Assembly (NCBI GenBank): GCA_902793125.1 | Contig: CADBCC010000002.1 | Location: forward strand, 42,079-106,078 | Reading direction: 5' to 3' | DNA length: 64,000 nt | Origin: an uncultured Ruminococcus sp. | GTDB taxonomy: Bacteria; Bacillota; Clostridia; Oscillospirales; Acutalibacteraceae | Shown here: piece after piece, positions 19,188-27,070 of the stretch | Position numbering within the stretch: position 1 is the first letter of the stretch | How the letters are laid out: every line of letters begins with the position of its first letter | Notes under the pieces: model-generated | Database searches by the model: none | What the model saw: the letters and a program-made list of their open reading frames with translations, nothing else | What the model was told of the DNA's origin: nothing | Program-made: the position numbers and the translations under genes

Positions 19188-19769
19188 GTGGTGCTCATTC
19201 TGTCTAAAACCAACTACGGCGCGCTCAACGACAATACCCTTGCCGCGCTGTCAAAAAAAGGCGATGAAAAAGCTTTTGAGGAAATTACAATCCGCTATAT
19301 TAAACTACTATACTCTATCGCGGATAAATATAATATTGACGGTTACGAAACTCAGGATATTGTCCAGGAAGGGCTCCTTGCATTTTTAATAGCGACTAAA
19401 ACTTTTGATGAAAACTCGGGAGCGTCTTTTAAAAACTACGCTTCAAAATGCGCGAAAAACCGTTTTGTTGACCTCGCGAAGAGCGACGCTAAAAAAAGCA
19501 CCGTCCCTAAATCCCGTATTGTACCTATTGATACGGTAGAGGATAGAAAAGACGACGCTCAGAATATTGAGGATTATGTGCTCGAGAGGGAGTATCTTAA
19601 AACATTAATTCAGCATATGGATTCAATGCTGAGTTCTGATGAAAAGAAAGTTTTTAATATGTACGCCCAGGGCTATTCTTATAAAGAAATAGGGGATGAG
19701 ATAAAAACCTCGCCCAAAAAGGTTGATAATATTCTGCAAAAAATAAAAAGAAAATTCAGAAATAAATAA
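19188..19769 (+). CDS. RNA polymerase sigma factor, SigH-like
   Basis: A sigma-70 family factor of about 190 residues with region 2 (FEEITIRYIKLLYSIADKY, then GYETQDIVQEGLLAFLIA) and region 4 (MYAQGYSYKEIGDEIKTSPKKVDNILQKIKRK), but without regions 1 and 3. The QDIVQEG wording is that of the SigH/Spo0H group, which controls early sporulation and competence in Bacilli; the lineage role here is inference. AAAGGTGG lies at 19184-19191. The annotated GTG 19188 would overlap it, so a non-standard start near 19197-19200 is possible. It is divergent from comM, has its own promoter and ends in a tight terminator. Confidence 0.85.
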   Translation: MVLILSKTNYGALNDNTLAALSKKGDEKAFEEITIRYIKLLYSIADKYNIDGYETQDIVQEGLLAFLIATKTFDENSGASFKNYASKCAKNRFVDLAKSDAKKSTVPKSRIVPIDTVEDRKDDAQNIEDYVLEREYLKTLIQHMDSMLSSDEKKVFNMYAQGYSYKEIGDEIKTSPKKVDNILQKIKRKFRNK

Positions 19770-19798
19770 CTGCCGAAAAGCTTCGGCAGTTATTCTTT
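19768..19798 (+). terminator. Terminator after the sigma gene
   Basis: The stem AACTGCCGAA / TTCGGCAGTT with loop AAGC overlaps the stop codon and is followed by ATTCTTTATT. Confidence 0.8.
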
Positions 19799-19880
19799 AT
19801 TCCCCGTTAAAACGGGTTTATATATATAATAAACCTCCCGCGCGGTTTGTTTTTAAATGAAGGAAAGTGTGTAAGGAAAA

Positions 19881-19912
19881 GTTGAAAAAGTTATGTGTTG
19901 AAAAAGTTATGT
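19881..19912. repeat. Two tandem 16-bp repeats in a 300-bp gene-free stretch
   Basis: The unit GTTGAAAAAGTTATGT occurs twice head to tail, followed by related GTGTATAAAAG/AATTATGTGTT words. The rest of 19800-20100 is A/T-rich with no gene; a small hairpin CACC...GGTG lies near 19950. Confidence 0.5.
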
Positions 19913-20102
19913 GTATAAAAGTGTATTAAATTATGTGTTTAAAGAATTTCACCCGTCGGGAGGTGTATTAATTTTTCTTTCTGTTATGGTGTAATAGTAA
20001 TAATATATTCTGAAAATAAAAGATAAAGCAGCTGAAGTTTGTGTGAAGTGTTTTTGAAATAATATGAAATTAAATTGAATGATTATGAAGTTTTTATTCT
20101 TA

Positions 20103-20133
20103 TTTAGAAAAAAGAGCCGTCTTCCGACGACTC
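20103..20133 (-). terminator. Terminator of ttcA
   Basis: On the minus strand GAGTCGTC-GGAA-GACGGCTC is followed by TTTTTTCT, just past the ttcA stop. Confidence 0.8.
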
Positions 20134-20146
20134 ATAGGTAAGTATA

Positions 20147-21001
20147 TTAGTATTCATCCATAAAGTTGTGTGATTCTCCGTCTTTTTTATAGGCGATAAC
20201 CGCGTCTATGCAGACGTTCTTCATACTGTTAAAAATATTCGCTTCAATATTAGGGTTGGACTTTTTAAGCTCCTTAATAATTTTTTTGGTTTCAAGGCGT
20301 TTTGATTCCGAGCTTTCGCTGTTTTCGGATTCGGTTTTTTCCGTAAAACGGCAGGCGCATTGTAAAAAAGTAAGATTGTTATAATCTCTCCACGCCTTAA
20401 TATCATCCTCGCGTACATAATAAAGCGGGCGGATAAGCTCCATACCTTCGTAGTTTTTGCTTTTTAATTTCGGCATCATCGTCTGAACCTGACCGCCCCA
20501 GAGCATACTCATAAGTGTGGTTTCGATAACATCGTCAAAATGATGTCCCAAAGCGATTTTATTACATCCGAGCTCCTTTGCCTTTTTGTAGAGATAACCT
20601 CTCCTCATACGGGCGCAGAGATAGCATGGGTTCTTTTCAACATTGTAAACCGAGTTGAATATTTCGGTGTTGAAAACTGTAATTGGAACTCCCGTAGTTT
20701 CAGCGTTTTCCTCAATTTTTTTTCGGTTGGCTTCGTTGTAGCCCGGGTCCATTACAAGAAAAACAAGCTCAAAAGGGAATTTATCGTGGCGTTTAAGTTC
20801 CTGGAAAAGTTTCGCCATTAGCATACTGTCTTTACCGCCCGAAATGCAAACCGCGATTTTATCGTTCGGTTTAATCATTTCAAATTCGACAATAGCTTTT
20901 GTAAAACGGCTGAATATCTTTTCTTTGAACCTGCGTTTTTTGGTGATTGAAATTTCTATATCACGTATTCTGTTTTCTTTAAAATATTTATTTTTGTTCA
21001 T
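20147..21001 (-). CDS. ttcA: TtcA-family tRNA 2-thiocytidine biosynthesis protein
   Basis: A PP-loop ATPase that thiolates tRNA, probably C32. The 284-residue product carries the P-loop CISGGKDSMLMAKL near residue 53, the family CxxC motif in NPCYLCARMRRGYLY, and the GHHFDDVIETTLMSML motif; together these match TtcA rather than TilS. A further CAC pair occurs in FLQCACRF. AAAGGTGAC precedes ATG 21001. The gene stands alone between a terminator and the divergent relQ-type gene. Substrate specificity of Firmicutes members is less certain than in E. coli. Confidence 0.85.
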   Translation of the reverse strand: MNKNKYFKENRIRDIEISITKKRRFKEKIFSRFTKAIVEFEMIKPNDKIAVCISGGKDSMLMAKLFQELKRHDKFPFELVFLVMDPGYNEANRKKIEENAETTGVPITVFNTEIFNSVYNVEKNPCYLCARMRRGYLYKKAKELGCNKIALGHHFDDVIETTLMSMLWGGQVQTMMPKLKSKNYEGMELIRPLYYVREDDIKAWRDYNNLTFLQCACRFTEKTESENSESSESKRLETKKIIKELKKSNPNIEANIFNSMKNVCIDAVIAYKKDGESHNFMDEY

Positions 21002-21124
21002 ACAGCTGTCACCTTTATGTATTATAACATATACAAAGCTGATTTTACAATTTTATTAAAATATTTATAGAATAAATTTATAAAATGTATTATAATAGAA
21101 ATACCAAGACCAAGGAGTTTAATT

Positions 21125-21940
21125 ATGAGTAAAAATCAGAACGAGATTTTAAATCCTAAAGCAACATCAAATGAAGAAATTTATACTAACGCAACCGCGC
21201 TTTCAAAGGATTTGGGCTCAATTTCGGAAGAAATGGCAACTGCTATGTTTAATCAGACTAAAGAGCTTATGGGAACGGTTGTAGGATATAAAGAACTTAT
21301 GATGATGTATACCTGCGCGATAAAAGAAGTCCGTACAAAATTCGATGTGCTTAATACCGAGTTTAACGTGCGTTACCAGCGCAACCCTATAAGTTATATG
21401 ACAACCCGCTTAAAACGTACTTCGAGTATTGTTGAAAAGCTTGCCAAAAAAGATAAAAGCTTTACGATAGAAAACATCGAGGAGAATCTTAATGACGTTG
21501 CGGGAATCAGGGTAGTGTGTACATATATTGACGATATATATACAATTGCCGACGCTCTCACAAAGCAGGACGATATCACCTTGGTTAAAAGCAAGGATTA
21601 TATCGCGAATCCGAAACCTAACGGATACCGAAGTCTGCACCTTATTGTAGAGGTTCCCGTATTCTTCGCCGAGATGACCAAGCCGATGAGAGTAGAGGTT
21701 CAGATCAGAACTATGGCTATGGACTTCTGGGCAAGCCTTGAGCACCAGCTTAAATACAAGCATGAAATACCCGAACAGGAATTTATAGTAAGCGAGCTGT
21801 CCGAATGCGCTGAGGCAATTTCGGCTACCGACTCTAAAATGCTTGCTATTAGACGTCGTATTGAAAATATGAGCGATGCTCCGACAGAAGACGATATATT
21901 GATTGAAAAAATAAGCAGGCTTGATTTTAATATTGATTAA
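21125..21940 (+). CDS. relQ: Small alarmone synthetase (RelQ-type GTP pyrophosphokinase)
   Basis: Makes (p)ppGpp from ATP and GTP/GDP as a stand-alone synthetase. The 271-residue product has the RelA/SpoT synthetase domain only: RLKRTSSIVEKLAKK (G-loop area), DVAGIRVVCTYIDDIY, NPKPNGYRSLHLIVEVP and VEVQIRTMAMDFWASLEHQLKYK. There is no HD hydrolase and no TGS/ACT region, so it is a SAS of the RelQ/YjbM class. A 50-residue N-terminal extension precedes the core. CAAGGAG lies before ATG 21125. The inverted repeat at 21955-21998 after the stop may end its transcript as well as regulating bioY. Confidence 0.9.
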   Translation: MSKNQNEILNPKATSNEEIYTNATALSKDLGSISEEMATAMFNQTKELMGTVVGYKELMMMYTCAIKEVRTKFDVLNTEFNVRYQRNPISYMTTRLKRTSSIVEKLAKKDKSFTIENIEENLNDVAGIRVVCTYIDDIYTIADALTKQDDITLVKSKDYIANPKPNGYRSLHLIVEVPVFFAEMTKPMRVEVQIRTMAMDFWASLEHQLKYKHEIPEQEFIVSELSECAEAISATDSKMLAIRRRIENMSDAPTEDDILIEKISRLDFNID

Positions 21941-21954
21941 TATAGAATTAACAC

Positions 21955-21998
21955 AGCCTATTGTCAACTTTTGATTTGATATAAGTTGACAATAGGCT
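21955..21998 (+). promoter_or_regulatory. Probable BirA operator over the bioY promoter
   Basis: A perfect 14-bp inverted repeat, AGCCTATTGTCAAC, then 16 bp, then GTTGACAATAGGCT. Its core TTGTCAAC-N16-GTTGACAA has the form of the Gram-positive BirA site (TTGTTAAC...GTTAACAA). The right half contains the -35 hexamer, so binding would block RNA polymerase. Followed by CTTTTT, it could also terminate the upstream gene. Confidence 0.65.
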
Positions 21999-22014
21999 CT
22001 TTTTATATTATAAT
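21986..22014 (+). promoter_or_regulatory. bioY promoter
   Basis: A consensus TTGACA (21986-21991), exactly 17 bp, and TATAAT (22009-22014). Start point predicted near 22021, 17 nt before the bioY ATG. Confidence 0.85.
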
Positions 22015-22037
22015 GGTGCATTGGGAGGAGTGCAGTT

Positions 22038-22580
22038 ATGAACTTAAAAAACAGCAGATTATTAAATTTAATATATATAGCTATGTTTTCGGCGATAATT
22101 ACAATCTGCGCGCAGATTCAGATTCCCGCTACTGTACCGTTTACTCTGCAAACCTTCGGTGTTTTTGTTGCGGCGGGACTTTTGGGCTTTAAGCGCGGAA
22201 CTTTAAGCGTAATCATCTACTTGCTTTTAGGGCTTATCGGCGTACCTGTATTCTCAGGATTTAAAGGGGGAGCGGGTGTGCTTTTCGGAACAACGGGCGG
22301 ATATATTATCGGGTTTGTTCTTATAGCCGTTATAGTTGGTTTATTTAAAGATAAATTCGGTGTAAATTTATGGGCGCTTACTATTTCAATGACGCTCGGG
22401 CTTTTGGTTTGTTATATTTTCGGTACAGTCTGGTTTTATATAATTAGTAACAGCAATATGCAAATGAGCTTATTTACAATTTTAAGCCTGTGTGTATTTC
22501 CTTTTATTCCGTTTGATGTGCTTAAAATAATTGCAGCGGTTGTTTTTGTGAATCGGATTGAGAAAATAGCTAAATTATAA
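22038..22580 (+). CDS. bioY: Biotin ECF transporter S-component BioY
   Basis: BioY is the membrane protein that captures biotin for the energy-coupling-factor transporter. The 180-residue product has about six hydrophobic segments and the family pattern IQIPATVPFTLQTFGVFVAAGLLG near residue 25, followed by YLLLGLIGVPVFSGFKGG and LFGTTGGYIIGF. GGAGGAG precedes ATG 22038. It is a single-gene unit with its own promoter, operator and terminator. No EcfA/T genes or biotin synthesis genes are nearby, so the cell probably takes up biotin and shares ECF modules. Confidence 0.95.
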   Translation: MNLKNSRLLNLIYIAMFSAIITICAQIQIPATVPFTLQTFGVFVAAGLLGFKRGTLSVIIYLLLGLIGVPVFSGFKGGAGVLFGTTGGYIIGFVLIAVIVGLFKDKFGVNLWALTISMTLGLLVCYIFGTVWFYIISNSNMQMSLFTILSLCVFPFIPFDVLKIIAAVVFVNRIEKIAKL

Positions 22581-22667
22581 CCTGATTATAAAAAATAAAT
22601 ATTTATAACATTGTTAATATTAAAAAAATTTAGTTTTTTTACTCCTTTGTAACAATGAATAAAATGT

Positions 22668-22718
22668 GTAGTGGTTTCATATTACTTTATATGTAAAACC
22701 ACTACTTTATTATTTTTT
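22668..22718 (+). terminator. Terminator after bioY
   Basis: GTAGTGGTTT (22668-22677) pairs with AAACCACTAC (22696-22705), followed by TTTATTATTTTTT. Confidence 0.85.
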
Positions 22719-22730
22719 AAGAAAAAACAG

Positions 22731-22759
22731 TTGCAATTTGTAACAATATTTGCTATAAT
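22731..22759 (+). promoter_or_regulatory. Promoter of the NlpC/P60 gene
   Basis: TTGCAA (22731-22736), 17 bp, TATAAT (22754-22759), with extended -10 TGC. Confidence 0.75.
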
Positions 22760-22760
22760 T

Positions 22761-22777
22761 ATTACAGTTTTGTTACA
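22761..22777 (-). promoter_or_regulatory. Candidate WalR (YycF) box
   Basis: On the minus strand the sequence is TGTAAC-AAAAC-TGTAAT, an exact match to the WalR consensus TGTWAH-N5-TGTWAH. It spans the predicted transcription start of a peptidoglycan hydrolase, the typical WalRK target class. Its position just downstream of the -10 would suit repression. Confidence 0.55.
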
Positions 22778-22826
22778 AAAGGTAATTTCAAGCCCGTCTT
22801 GAGGGCATGGAGGTATATCAGAAGTT

Positions 22827-24284
22827 ATGTATTTTTTAAAGAGGCACACAAAAAAGATAATTCCTGTTTTTATGGCGCTTGTTCTTATTTGCTCAATTTG
22901 TGTTGTGGGTACCTTAAGTCCCAGCGCTACAGGTACAGGCTCCGGACTTGCCGAGTGGGCGCTTAACGCCTATAAAAGTCATTGGAAATATGTTTACGGA
23001 GGAGCTGCTCCGGGAGCGGTTGACTGCTCCGGTCTTATCTATTCGTATTGCGGAGGAGCAAGATCCGGTTCCGAACAGTTAAGTTCCGCTAAATCAAGCG
23101 GAAGCGTCAGCTCGGGTATTCCGAGAGTACACGGACTCGGTTTATATCAGCCCGGACATGTCGGTGTATATGTAGGCAACGGTATGGCTGTTGACGCGCG
23201 CGACGAAGAAAGCGGAATCTGTTACCAGTCTGTCGCTACAAAATCATGGACAAAGTGGTTTAAAATCGCGGCTGTAACTTACCCTGAAACAGGCTGGATA
23301 AAATATAATGATAAATATTACTACTACGAAAACGGACAGTATATTGTAAATACAAACCGTACAATCGACGGAAAAACTTTTAAATTCTCTGCTTCGGGCG
23401 AGTCCGATAAAACTCCCGATAATATAGAAGCAAAAGCCGAAGATACAGTTCTTTCACTCGGCTCTAAAGGCGATGAAGTTGAAAAATTACAGAAAAGACT
23501 TACCGATCTCGGATATTATAAGGAAGATATAACAGGCTATTTCGGTGAAGCTACCGAAACCGCCTATAAGGCTTTCCAGAAAAACGCGGGATTAAAAGTT
23601 AACGGAACAGCGGATGAGGATGGACTCGGAGTATTATATTCCGATGAAGCGCCTAAAGCAGGTTCAAAAAAGTCAGGAGAATATTCAGCGAAAATCGGAG
23701 ACGAAAGTGATAAAGTAACCGAAATTCAGGAACAGCTGACTAAGCTTAAATACTTTGATGATGACTGCACAGGCTACTACGGCGAGCGAACAGCTGCGGC
23801 AGTTAAAAAATTTCAGAAAGAAAACGAGCTTAGAGCGACGGGTAAAGTTGACGAAGCTACCGACGAAAAGCTGTTTAACGAAGATGCTTCCCAAAATTCT
23901 ACTTATAAATCCAAGGGAGCCGTAGAGGTTAAACCCGTAGTCAAAAAGTCTGAAAAAGCAAAGCCTAAAACCTTAACAACCGTTTCGGGCACTCTTACAA
24001 AAAGCGCGAAATCAAATGCCGAAACAGCCCAGAAAGTTGTAAGTATAACCAATAAGGTTTCAAGAAAAGCGCTTTCGGGCGAAAGCTCAAATAAAAAGGT
24101 TACCGCGATTTCCGTTACGGAAGAAAAGAACACAAACTTTGTTTATATAATGCTTTTAGTGTTCGGTATTATAGTTTTCGTAAGCCTTTTGATGTTTGTT
24201 GTAAATACACGCAGAAAAGCGCTCTACAGCGGAGCTCATACTAAATCCCGTAAAAAAGAAAATATGACAGTAAGATACTGGTAA
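22827..24284 (+). CDS. Secreted NlpC/P60 peptidoglycan hydrolase with two PG-binding domains and a C-terminal membrane anchor
   Basis: Predicted cell-wall endopeptidase. In the 485 residues: an N-terminal signal/anchor helix (about 10-30), an NlpC/P60 domain with the nucleophile in GAVDCSGLIYSYCGG near residue 71 and the histidine in QPGHVGVYVGNG near 112, then one choline-binding-like Trp/Tyr repeat (GWIKYNDKYYYYENGQY). Two PG_binding_1 domains follow (LGSKGDEVEKLQKRLTDLGYY near 211; IGDESDKVTEIQEQLTKLKYF near 290), then a Ser/Lys/Thr-rich linker (about 350-440), a transmembrane helix (about 440-462) and a basic tail. This predicts an enzyme tethered at both ends or re-anchored after signal cleavage. 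It has its own promoter, a possible WalR box and a terminator. Confidence 0.9.
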   Translation: MYFLKRHTKKIIPVFMALVLICSICVVGTLSPSATGTGSGLAEWALNAYKSHWKYVYGGAAPGAVDCSGLIYSYCGGARSGSEQLSSAKSSGSVSSGIPRVHGLGLYQPGHVGVYVGNGMAVDARDEESGICYQSVATKSWTKWFKIAAVTYPETGWIKYNDKYYYYENGQYIVNTNRTIDGKTFKFSASGESDKTPDNIEAKAEDTVLSLGSKGDEVEKLQKRLTDLGYYKEDITGYFGEATETAYKAFQKNAGLKVNGTADEDGLGVLYSDEAPKAGSKKSGEYSAKIGDESDKVTEIQEQLTKLKYFDDDCTGYYGERTAAAVKKFQKENELRATGKVDEATDEKLFNEDASQNSTYKSKGAVEVKPVVKKSEKAKPKTLTTVSGTLTKSAKSNAETAQKVVSITNKVSRKALSGESSNKKVTAISVTEEKNTNFVYIMLLVFGIIVFVSLLMFVVNTRRKALYSGAHTKSRKKENMTVRYW

Positions 24285-24289
24285 ATTTA

Positions 24290-24315
24290 AAAGACCGCTT
24301 CGGCGGTCTTTTTTA
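24290..24315 (+). terminator. Terminator after the NlpC/P60 gene
   Basis: AAGACCGC-TTC-GGCGGTCTT followed by TTTTTAT. Confidence 0.85.
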
Positions 24316-24372
24316 TACCCCTTATCGGTGTATTTTACATTTTCCAAATAAGTAAATATATTACACGGGCTA

Positions 24373-24413
24373 TATGCACAATTTCAGGGATTGAAATTTG
24401 TGCATAATTTTTT
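24373..24413 (+). terminator. Isolated hairpin followed by a T-run
   Basis: TATGCACAATTTC pairs with GAAATTTGTGCATA (one bulge) and is followed by ATTTTTTT. It sits between the previous terminator and the next promoter, so it could be a second terminator or an operator-like palindrome. Confidence 0.5.
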
Positions 24414-24423
24414 TAAATTATTA

Positions 24424-24452
24424 CTGACAAAGCCCTACAATTGTGCTATAAT
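24424..24452 (+). promoter_or_regulatory. Promoter of the secreted Ig-like protein gene
   Basis: CTGACA (24424-24429), 17 bp, TATAAT (24447-24452), extended -10 TGC. Confidence 0.75.
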
Positions 24453-24476
24453 CTACCTAATGAAGGGGGGATTTTT

Positions 24477-25577
24477 ATGAAAATTGCTAAAATCTTTAAA
24501 CAAGCACATATTAAAAAATGTATCTCGGTTCTTTGCATTATGCTGACGCTGGTTACGCTGTTTACTTTTATGGCTCCTGATGCCGCTGTTATAAAAGCTG
24601 ACGCGGCGTCCAAGAGCAGATATGTTTTTGACGGGGAGTACGGTTCGCTTTACAACGGTGAATATAAAGGATATAATTTCACATTGTCCGCGCGTTCTTA
24701 TGTCAACCTTTGGTTTACTTCTTATACCGACGGAGATTATTTGGTTGAAATTTATAAAAACGGAAAGTGCGTAAAATCTTACAGTGATTATTATTCAAGT
24801 GACAATTATTTCTATCTTGACGCTGGTTCTTATCAGTTGTATATTACCGAGAATAGCAGCTATTCCGAGGAATACTTATACTATTGTTTCTATATGACAG
24901 CTGAATGGAATGAGTTTATAAAAACTAAAAGTGTAAGCATAAGCCCGAAAAAGCTTAATATGATTAGATATTTGTATTATTCTGTTAAGGGCAGCTACAG
25001 TCCATGGAACTCTGACCAGAGTTGCAGTTGGTCTTCTTCCAACAAAAAGGTTGCTACTGTAAGCGGCGGTACGGTTTATGCGCGCAACTTCGGTAAAACG
25101 ACAATAACCTATAAACACGGAAGCAAAAAAGCTAAGTGCAAAGCAACCGTTAATGAAGAATGGTTGGAAATGGGTAAAGGCAAGAGCAAGTCCGTTAGAA
25201 AATGGATGAAATACGTTAAGGGTTATAAGAAAGCTAAATGGTCATCAAATAAAAAGAGCAAAGTTACCGTAAGTAAAAAGGGAAAAATTAAGGCTAAAAA
25301 GGGCGGAAATGCCACGGTAACAGCCAAGATTAAAGGAACTAAATATAAGATTAAAGTATTTTCCTATGATAAAAATACTTTGAAAAAGAAAACAAAGGCT
25401 GCTTTAAAAGAATGTTTATATGTTCCGAGTTCCCTTAAAATCCAGACTGTAAAATATCCTGATTTCAAGCATTGTAAGATTTACTATTCCGCAAAAACAA
25501 GATTAGGAAATCGTGTTTACGGCGCGTGGATGGGATATTACAGCTACGGAAACTTCTACGATTATAAAGTATTCTAA
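24477..25577 (+). CDS. Secreted protein with bacterial Ig-like (Big_2-type) domains
   Basis: A 366-residue exported protein of unknown function. The signal peptide ends near ADAASKS (about residue 45). An aromatic beta-rich N-terminal module (RYVFDGEYGSLYNGEYKGYNF) precedes one Big_2-like domain (SVSISPKKLNMI...CSWSSSNKKVATVSGGTVYARNFGKTTITY), then a shorter second repeat (AKWSSNKKSKVTVSKKGKIKAKKGG) and a small tyrosine-rich C-terminal domain. The protein is very lysine-rich, with no sortase motif, dockerin or SLH domain. ATG 24477 has GAAGGGGGG upstream; an in-frame ATG at 24441 lies in the promoter and is rejected. It is a single gene with its own promoter and terminator. Confidence 0.75.
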   Translation: MKIAKIFKQAHIKKCISVLCIMLTLVTLFTFMAPDAAVIKADAASKSRYVFDGEYGSLYNGEYKGYNFTLSARSYVNLWFTSYTDGDYLVEIYKNGKCVKSYSDYYSSDNYFYLDAGSYQLYITENSSYSEEYLYYCFYMTAEWNEFIKTKSVSISPKKLNMIRYLYYSVKGSYSPWNSDQSCSWSSSNKKVATVSGGTVYARNFGKTTITYKHGSKKAKCKATVNEEWLEMGKGKSKSVRKWMKYVKGYKKAKWSSNKKSKVTVSKKGKIKAKKGGNATVTAKIKGTKYKIKVFSYDKNTLKKKTKAALKECLYVPSSLKIQTVKYPDFKHCKIYYSAKTRLGNRVYGAWMGYYSYGNFYDYKVF

Positions 25578-25591
25578 ATAATTAAACTCCG

Positions 25592-25620
25592 AGGCTGCCG
25601 CTTTGCGGCAGTCTTTTTTT
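25592..25620 (+). terminator. Terminator after the Ig-like protein gene
   Basis: CTGCCGC-TTT-GCGGCAG, extended by GAG/TTC-type pairs, followed by TCTTTTTTT. Confidence 0.85.
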
Positions 25621-25635
25621 GATTTTAAAAAAATA

Positions 25636-25664
25636 TTGTACCTTTTTGTGTTTTGTGTTATAAT
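25636..25664 (+). promoter_or_regulatory. Promoter of the O-acetylhomoserine sulfhydrylase gene
   Basis: TTGTAC (25636-25641), 17 bp, TATAAT (25659-25664). The leader is only about 25 nt, so there is no room for an S-box riboswitch. Confidence 0.75.
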
Positions 25665-25694
25665 GAAAAACATACTAAATACGGAGGAATTGAA

Positions 25695-26978
25695 ATGAAT
25701 AATTTTAAAGAAGGAACAAAGTGTGTACAGGGAGGATATACTCCGAAAACCGGCGAGCCGAGGGTTCTGCCGATAATCCAGAGTACAACTTTTAAATATG
25801 ATACAAGCGAAGCTATGGGTAAGCTTTTCGATTTACAGGAGAGCGGTTACTTTTATACCCGTCTTGCTAATCCGACCTGCGACTGCGTAGCTAAAAAGCT
25901 TTGCGATCTTGAGGGAGGTTCAGCGGGTATGCTGCTTTCTTCGGGACAGGCGGCTAACTTTTTTTCGGTATTCAATATAGCGTCCGCGGGCGACCATATT
26001 GTTTCAAGCGCCGCGATTTACGGCGGTACATTTAATCTTTTTTCCGTTACAATGAAAAGAATGGGCATTGATTTTACTTTTGTTGAGCCCGACTGTACCG
26101 AGGATGAACTCAGAGCCGCTTTTAAACCGAATACAAAGGCACTTTTCGGTGAAACAATCGCTAATCCCGCGCTTTGCGTACTTGATATTGAAATGTACGC
26201 GAAAGTAGCTCACGAAAACGGAGTTCCGCTTATTATAGATAATACTTTCGCGACTCCCGTAAACTGCCGTCCGATTGAGTGGGGAGCCGATATTGTAACT
26301 CATTCAACTACAAAATACCTCGACGGCCACGCTACTTCCGTGGGCGGAGCAATAGTTGACAGCGGTAAATTCAACTGGATGGATTATGCCGATAAATTCC
26401 CTGGACTTACAACTCCCGACGACAGCTACCACGGAATTGTTTATTGCAAGCAGTTCGGACTTGAGGGCGCGTATATTACAAAATGCGTTGCTCAGCTTAT
26501 GAGAGATTTCGGAAGTGCTCCTTCAGCGTTTAACGCATTTTTGCTTAACCTCGGAATTGAAACTCTGCACGTTCGTATGCCTAAACATTGCGCTAACGCG
26601 CAGAAAGTCGCCGAGTTCTTAAATGACCACGAAAAAGTAGCCTGGGTTCAGTACTGTGGACTTAAAGGCGATAAATACTATGAACTCGGTAAAAAGTATC
26701 TGCCCAACGGCTCCTGCGGAGTCCTTTCGTTCGGAGTGAAGGGCGGCAGAAAAGCTGCCGAGGAGTTTATGAAAAACCTTAAACTCTGCGCTATCGTAAC
26801 TCACGTTGCCGATGCCCGTACAAGTATCCTGCATCCCGCAAGCTCAACCCACCGCCAGATGACCGACGATGAACTCAGAGCGGGCGGAGTAGCGCCTGAT
26901 ATGATGCGATTAAGCGTAGGTATTGAGGACGTTGAAGATATTATTAATGACCTTGAAAACGCTTTAAAATCAATCTAA
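25695..26978 (+). CDS. O-acetylhomoserine aminocarboxypropyltransferase (sulfhydrylase)
   Basis: A PLP enzyme of the Cys/Met metabolism family that makes homocysteine from O-acetylhomoserine and sulfide. The 427-residue product shows YFYTRLANPTCDCVAKKLCDLEGG, the substrate-side LSSGQAANFFSVF, the cofactor aspartate in IIDNTFATP, and the Schiff-base lysine in VTHSTTKYLDGHATSVGG. The long C-terminal half with VADARTSILHPASSTHRQM is typical of MetY-type sulfhydrylases rather than cystathionine gamma-synthase. ATG 25695 has GGAGG 8 nt upstream; an in-frame ATG at 25653 is inside the promoter. It is monocistronic. Confidence 0.9.
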   Translation: MNNFKEGTKCVQGGYTPKTGEPRVLPIIQSTTFKYDTSEAMGKLFDLQESGYFYTRLANPTCDCVAKKLCDLEGGSAGMLLSSGQAANFFSVFNIASAGDHIVSSAAIYGGTFNLFSVTMKRMGIDFTFVEPDCTEDELRAAFKPNTKALFGETIANPALCVLDIEMYAKVAHENGVPLIIDNTFATPVNCRPIEWGADIVTHSTTKYLDGHATSVGGAIVDSGKFNWMDYADKFPGLTTPDDSYHGIVYCKQFGLEGAYITKCVAQLMRDFGSAPSAFNAFLLNLGIETLHVRMPKHCANAQKVAEFLNDHEKVAWVQYCGLKGDKYYELGKKYLPNGSCGVLSFGVKGGRKAAEEFMKNLKLCAIVTHVADARTSILHPASSTHRQMTDDELRAGGVAPDMMRLSVGIEDVEDIINDLENALKSI

Positions 26979-26998
26979 TATATTGGAGAAAAGAAAAA

Positions 26999-27037
26999 TA
27001 CGGGAGTGCCTGTAAAAAGGCGCTCTCGTCTTTTTTA
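26999..27037 (+). terminator. Terminator after the sulfhydrylase gene
   Basis: CGGGAGTGCC pairs with GGCGCTCTCG (G-U pairs allowed), followed by TCTTTTTTAAG. Confidence 0.8.
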
Positions 27038-27070
27038 AGTTTTTATTGTTTTATCTTGATGTGTTGGTAG

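Noticed and set aside
22760-22826. c-di-AMP (ydaO/yuaA) riboswitch upstream of the NlpC/P60 gene, a frequent arrangement
   Set aside because: The predicted leader is about 60 nt, with only a small GCCC...GGGC hairpin; the riboswitch needs more than 100 nt and its conserved cores are absent.
25665-25694. SAM (S-box) riboswitch or T-box before the O-acetylhomoserine sulfhydrylase
   Set aside because: The leader between promoter and start is about 25 nt.
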